Assembly: GCF_947179165.1 (NCBI RefSeq)
Contig: NC_077245.1
Span: 14,540,740 to 14,604,739, forward strand
Length of the DNA: 64,000 nucleotides
Direction of reading: 5' to 3'
From: Solanum dulcamara
Lineage: Eukaryota; Streptophyta; Magnoliopsida; Solanales; Solanaceae
Shown here: positions 59,288 to 64,000 of the stretch, in pieces
Numbering within the stretch: position 1 is the first letter of the stretch
How the letters are laid out: each line of letters begins with the position of its first letter
Made by a program: the position numbers and the translations under genes
The notes under the pieces: generated by a model
Database searches by the model: none
The model's input: only the letters and a program-made list of their open reading frames with translations
Told to the model about the DNA's origin: nothing

Positions 59288-62200
59288 TGTAATGACCTTG
59301 AGGGTTATTTTTTTAAAATTTGTGTGAAATTACCATTTTACCTCTATCATTAGTGCCCCCGAGTATTATTTGATCGGTTTGTGAAGTTGAAAGTGTCAAA
59401 ATCTTAATGGTTTGTAAATTGTGCAAATTCTTGAGTTTTATAGAGTTAAAAGGTGAAAAAGTGATTTTCGGTACCAACCGGAGCTACGGGTCTCAGAACG
59501 GAATGTTGTCAATTCCAACAACTCCGAAATGTGAAAATTGGTCTAGGAGAGTTTACGGAATTAGTTTTGGAGTTGTAACGAAGATTTGAGGTCTTGAGTT
59601 GGAATTTAAGGAATTTTAGGCTAAGGTTTTACTTTGGTCAACTTTCGGAGTTTCGATACTCAGAATGGAATTCCAACAAAGTGTTGACTGAATTTTTAGA
59701 GGTCCCGAGTCCATTTTGGTATTTTGAAGGCCTAAGTTGATTTAGTTGCGACTTTTCGATTTTTGAGTCAAGGAGACCTTGAATTTGAATTCTGATGGTT
59801 CCATCTGCTACGGAATGACCAAATTAGGCTAATAGCATTGTCGGCATGACTATGAGGCAATCGATACGAGTTTGGGCTATTTGACGCTTTTGACTTTGAA
59901 AGTTAGCTTATGGTTGACTTTGGTCAACATTTTTGGAAAACTTACTTGGATGAAAATTCTGACAGCGCGGTTAGTTTGGGAATGTCGATTTTGGTCTAGA
60001 ATGATCCTTCATTTGCTTCCCGAAGTTTCCAGTCTAATTTCGAGGTCTGTTGTGAAATTTTGCTTAAAATAACACTTTGATGTAGGATCTACTTTTTATT
60101 AAAATAATCTCGTATGATAATTTTGAATGTATCATTAGGTCCGGAATGTCGAATTTAGTGTGGTAGCATATCTGATGTATTTTTATCGGGTTTCGATTGA
60201 ATTCCGAAGGTCTGTTCGGAGAATTTAAATAATGCAAAAATCAAAAAAAATCTAATGCAAAAGTGCAGATTTTTCAGATTTTCTCTCAACTTTGAACCAT
60301 CATTTCTTGAGCTTTTCAAGTCCAAATCTGGCGATTCAAGAGTCTATCTTCAAGATAATTTCATGGGGAGTCCATTGGTGAGCTTGGAATCTTGATTAGA
60401 AGTTTCGTTGGAGGTAATATTTGATGTTTTAGATGGTGCCTTGATCATTTTCGGATTCAGATTTTTGTAAACTTTGGAAGATGATTTCTTGGCCATCTTA
60501 GATCCGAATTCAATGATTCAAAGCTCTAAATTGTGTATTTTTTTCGTAGAAATCCAGTGGTGAGGTCATAAACTTGATTAGGAGCTTCGTCTATAAATTT
60601 GCTAATCTAGCTGTTGCCTTTATCATTTTCGAGTTGGAATTTTAATGAATTTTGGAGGATTGTTTCTTTGTCATCTTAGCTCTGTTTTTAATAATTCTTA
60701 GGCCTAATTTGTGAGTTTCCCGCAAGGAACATCTTGGTGGGATTATCCTTTACCAGTTTCTGCACTTATTGTCTTCCAAAATATTTTTAAAGCAAGATTT
60801 CAAAGGTGGGTTATGAGGTTTCCTTCCAAATTAGAAAATTATATTTTTATGATTTGAAATTCGATTCTTTCTCGATTTTAATAGATTTTTCAGCCACGAA
60901 CTCTACTCGATGTGTAGAAGATAATTTTCAAATAAAATTCCATATTTGACCCTTTTCAAAAATAATTAATTTTTGGATCATTTTACCTCCGGTTCTAAAA
61001 CCTATCAATATGGGTGTCGTTGAACTTCTTGTGATGTGTATGTTCCATTTTTGATAGTGGATTATCATTTCGAGTGTTGAATTCGAGAGTTGCTTGTTCG
61101 GCGGAGGTGTTCGAGTGCGGTTTCAGCAATTGAGGTAAGTTTGGCTATTCTTCTTTGAGACTGAGATGGGGTAATTAGTCATTCATATGTTATATACTTT
61201 GGTATGGGGTTGTAGTATGATTTGAGAATGTTATATATATTATGATGCCCGTGTGGGGGCTTATTTATTAATGTGTTGTTGTGTGGGGGCTTATTTATAT
61301 TACATAGCCTATGTAGGGGCTGTATTTGTTATCTTATTTGATTTGAGAGCATGTGATTCATGATTTTCCTGTGAGAGAGGCTTGATTATATTATTTGACT
61401 TGTGATGCCTATCGGAGGGGTTGAGTTGGGGTTTTTGAGCATGTCTGAGTATTGAAATATTGTTGAGAAAGTGGTGAACACTTGAATTAAATTATTTTCT
61501 TCCTATTTCTATTTATTGAGGGTGAGTATCATGTGAAAGTTAAGTTTTGAGAACTTTGAACCTTGTACTACATGTTGAGTTGAATATTGTTTCCATGCCA
61601 TATGTGTTTTGATGTATTCATCCGCATTCATCATATCATGAAACATGAGAAGTTGAGAAATATGGAAACTCTTTTTAAAAAAGAAAATAAACACCTTTAA
61701 ACATTTGTATCTTGAGTCCTTGACCGAGACAGTTTATGCAGGGTAGTGGATGCATTGTGATTCCTTTACCACGAGGAGGTGGCAAGGATAATGAGATATT
61801 GTGATTTAGGTATATGGTCTGCGAGACCCCCATGGGTCCTACTTGGCAGCACAGCTCGGCAGGTGTATACGACAGGCTGTGTGACAGTCTTGATTCCACC
61901 GTACCACCACATAATTATATCATCATATTTCATTGCATTGCATTAATTTTTGTGATGCTTGAATTATCTGGTTAATTGTGATTATGAGCTGTTATTATGA
62001 GATTATTTTACTCGTGCCATTATATATATAAACTGGCGGCACATATGCCAAAGTGAGACTTTTTTGTATACAGATGGAGTGTTACTTAGTTTATTTCATA
62101 GGTTTGATTAATTTCTTATACTCAATCGGCTAAAACCTACTGAGTACATGTGAATTGTACTCACCCTTACTTATGTGTCCTTTTTTGATGTAGATACTGG

Positions 62201-62734
62201 TCAAGGTACTTCACGTGGCAGCTAATATTCTAGAGGATTGTGTATTCTCAGATTAGTGGTGAGGTTCCAGAATTTGAATCGTCACTAGTCTATCTTTATT
62301 TCTTACTTCACGTGGCAGCTGATATTCTAGAGGATTGTGTATTTTCAGATTAGTGGTGAGGTTCAGAAATTTGAATCGTCACTAGTCTATCTTTATTTCT
62401 TACTTCATGTGGCAGCTGATATTCTAGAGGATTGTGTATTCTCAGATTAGTGGTGAGGTCCCGAAATTTGGATCGTCACTAGTCTATCTTTATTTCTTAG
62501 TCTTTTGTATCATTCAGAGACTTATGTTGTATCTTTAGACTCGAACCTTGTATTAGATGCTCTTTATACTTATGACACCAGATTTTGGATAATTTCTTTA
62601 TTGTGTTTCTTGTCATTTAAATTATGCCAGGACTTTCCCTTTGGGAGTCTCGTATGAGTTTTACTTTTAGGCTTACACATCAGGTTGGATTTTGAAATGT
62701 GTGTCATCATGACCTCGATTTTTGGATCGTGACA
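59288..62734 (+). mobile_element. Solo LTR of a large Ty3/gypsy element (3,447 bp)
   Basis: The element begins TGTAATGACC and ends GGATCGTGACA, with perfect TAATA flanks at 59283-59287 and 62735-62739. TG...CA ends, a 5-bp target duplication and the absence of gag-pol indicate a solo LTR left by recombination between the two LTRs. The start is not repeated inside, so it is not a complete small element. Three 97-bp tandem units lie near its end. Confidence 0.85.
62208..62498. repeat. Three tandem 97-bp units within the solo LTR
   Basis: Units start at 62208, 62305 and 62402 with ACTTCA(C/T)GTGGCAGCT. They continue through ATTCTAGAGGATTGTGTATT to GTCACTAGTCTATCTTTATT. The copies are nearly identical, differing at only a few positions. 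Confidence 0.95.
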
Positions 62735-63335
62735 TAATATAACTAACTTGTAACAATACTAACAATCTAACTACCACATGACTGATATGTATTAACACCC
62801 CTTCTCAAGCTAGAGGGTGTAAAATGTTCCACACTCCCAGCTTGTTCATCAAATAAGAATGCTGAACTTTACTTAGTCCCTTAGTTAACAAATCTGCTTG
62901 TTGTTCTTCAGTTCTCACATACTTTGCCTCAATGAGTCCTTCTTTGATCTTGTCCCGCATGAAATGACAATATATCTCGATATGATTTGTACGCTCATGG
63001 AATATTGGATTAGAAGCAATCTACAAGGCATCCTAACTGTCACTCATGACTATCGTTGGATGTTTCACTTGTATTCCTAGCTCTTGAAATAAGCCCAGTA
63101 ACCATGTAATCTCAGCCACAGCTAATGCCATGCTTCTATACTCTACTTCTGTAGAACTTCTTGAAACTGTCTGTAGCTTCTTAAACTTTCAGGACACCAA
63201 TGAACTTCCAAATTTGACTAAGTAGTCTGTCACAGACCTTCTAGTATTTGGGCAAGCTGCCTAATCTGAATCATACCAACATGTAAGCTCCTGACTAGGT
63301 AGTGAACTCATGAGAATACTTTGCTCGAGTGCAAT
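62735..63335 (-). pseudogene. Ty1/copia RNase H remnant with LTR right part
   Basis: The first 63 bases are LTR. Beyond the purine tract, the minus strand reads the C-terminal copia polyprotein, including a CWYDSD start, RRSVT, LVKFGSSLVS, TVSRSSTEVEYRSMA, ADLLTKGLS and KLGVWN. Several in-frame stops, mostly Trp codons turned to stop, disable it. The upstream part is cut off by another LTR at 63336. Confidence 0.85.
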
Positions 63336-64000
63336 TGTTGACACCCAATTTTGACCCTCTACAAACATATATTGGTTATCGAGCTTCTTCAATTTCAAAC
63401 AATTTTAAAATAATTTGCTTGCAAAAATCCAAAATATTTTAAAGCTATTTTGACAATTTTATATTTTTTGAACAAAATATATATAATTACTACCTTTACG
63501 ATTATTCAAAAATTATCTTAAAAAATATTTCTTTTAAACTAAAAATTATGTTACTTATGTTAGTTTAATTAATAGATTTATATTTTTATCAATTAATTTA
63601 AATTTAGGTTAATTATTTTACTTTGTGGAAATTAAGAAGTTCGTTAATTAATTGATATTAATTCTTCTTAATAAAGTTTTAGTCGAAATCACCAATTAAA
63701 TCGATTTGGCTATCTCCTAAACTTAAATAGGTGAAATTTGCAATCTGGTTGGCCCAATTCTAAAATTCAATATTAACCAATTTTGCCTCAGTTTTAAGTC
63801 CAAATTTTTAACATAATTTGCCCCAAATCTTACTTCTATTTTCTATACACATAACCCAACCTATTATATAATATTCATCTCATACCTACATCTATACGAA
63901 AATACGTATACACAAACAACCTTCCAATTTCCACATACACATGACAACACCAACTTACTAAAATACATATTTCTATATACTGTTTTTTTTCCTACATGTA
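63336..64000 (+). mobile_element. Start of another Ty3/gypsy LTR (partial)
   Basis: TGTTGACACCCAATTTTGAC is a familiar plant gypsy LTR start and directly interrupts the copia remnant. The LTR-like, AT-rich, non-coding sequence runs to the window edge. The other end is outside. Confidence 0.5.

Noticed and set aside
59288..62734. A gene within the 3.4-kb segment (frames at 59407 and 59872)
   Set aside because: The segment has solo LTR ends and a perfect 5-bp duplication, and the frames are short and without motifs.
1..64000. CRISPR arrays, bacterial operons, toxin-antitoxin or phage defence systems
   Set aside because: The sequence is plant nuclear DNA with spliced genes and retrotransposons; no array, ribosome-binding-site spacing or defence gene was seen.

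Overview
This window is a piece of nuclear DNA from a flowering plant, most likely a member of the Solanaceae. It is AT-rich. Its genes have GT-AG introns and plant-typical products. Its repeats look like common nightshade families: RTE LINE tails ending in CAA/TTG repeats, miniature LTR elements (TRIMs) with Met-tRNA primer sites, small hAT MITEs and large gypsy LTRs. The family assignment rests on recognising those repeats; the genus cannot be fixed from the sequence alone. I see no bacterial features, CRISPR arrays, rRNA or tRNA genes.

Layout. 1-318 is the 3' end of a Helitron inserted in an LTR. 319-8708 is a decayed Ty3/gypsy chromovirus-type element on the minus strand, with its right LTR interrupted by a 692-bp hAT MITE. 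8709-10571 holds a palindromic MITE, a truncated RTE LINE and a MITE fragment. 10750-19280 is a CCCH zinc-finger/RS-domain gene on the plus strand with a 4.7-kb intron in its 5' leader. 19281-27130 is intergenic, AT-rich and carries several MITEs. 27282-30710 is a ten-exon serine carboxypeptidase-like gene (SCPL42 type). 31372-32067 is a long-TIR MITE. 32821-35640 is an Athila/Tat-like gypsy fragment. 36772-40956 and 41120-44442 are two Helitrons lying tail to tail. 44632-47772 is an intronless 1046-aa PPR gene, with a TRIM inserted directly after its stop codon. 48339-48975 is an alcohol dehydrogenase pseudogene. 49330-54300 is repeats and MITEs. 55029-58143 is a trichome-birefringence-like (TBL) acetyltransferase gene with a TRIM in its first intron. 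59040-64000 is nested retrotransposons: a Ty1/copia fragment whose LTR is split by a 3.4-kb solo LTR with a perfect target-site duplication, then the start of another gypsy LTR.

The four intact genes (CCCH, SCPL, PPR, TBL) are independent housekeeping or cell-wall/organelle genes, all on the plus strand. I see no functional cluster or pathway linking them. The notable content is the transposon structure: several element ends, duplications and nestings can be read to the base, and several lie within a few hundred bases of gene promoters, stop codons or introns. I did not find a new biological system, and I have not stretched any observation into one.
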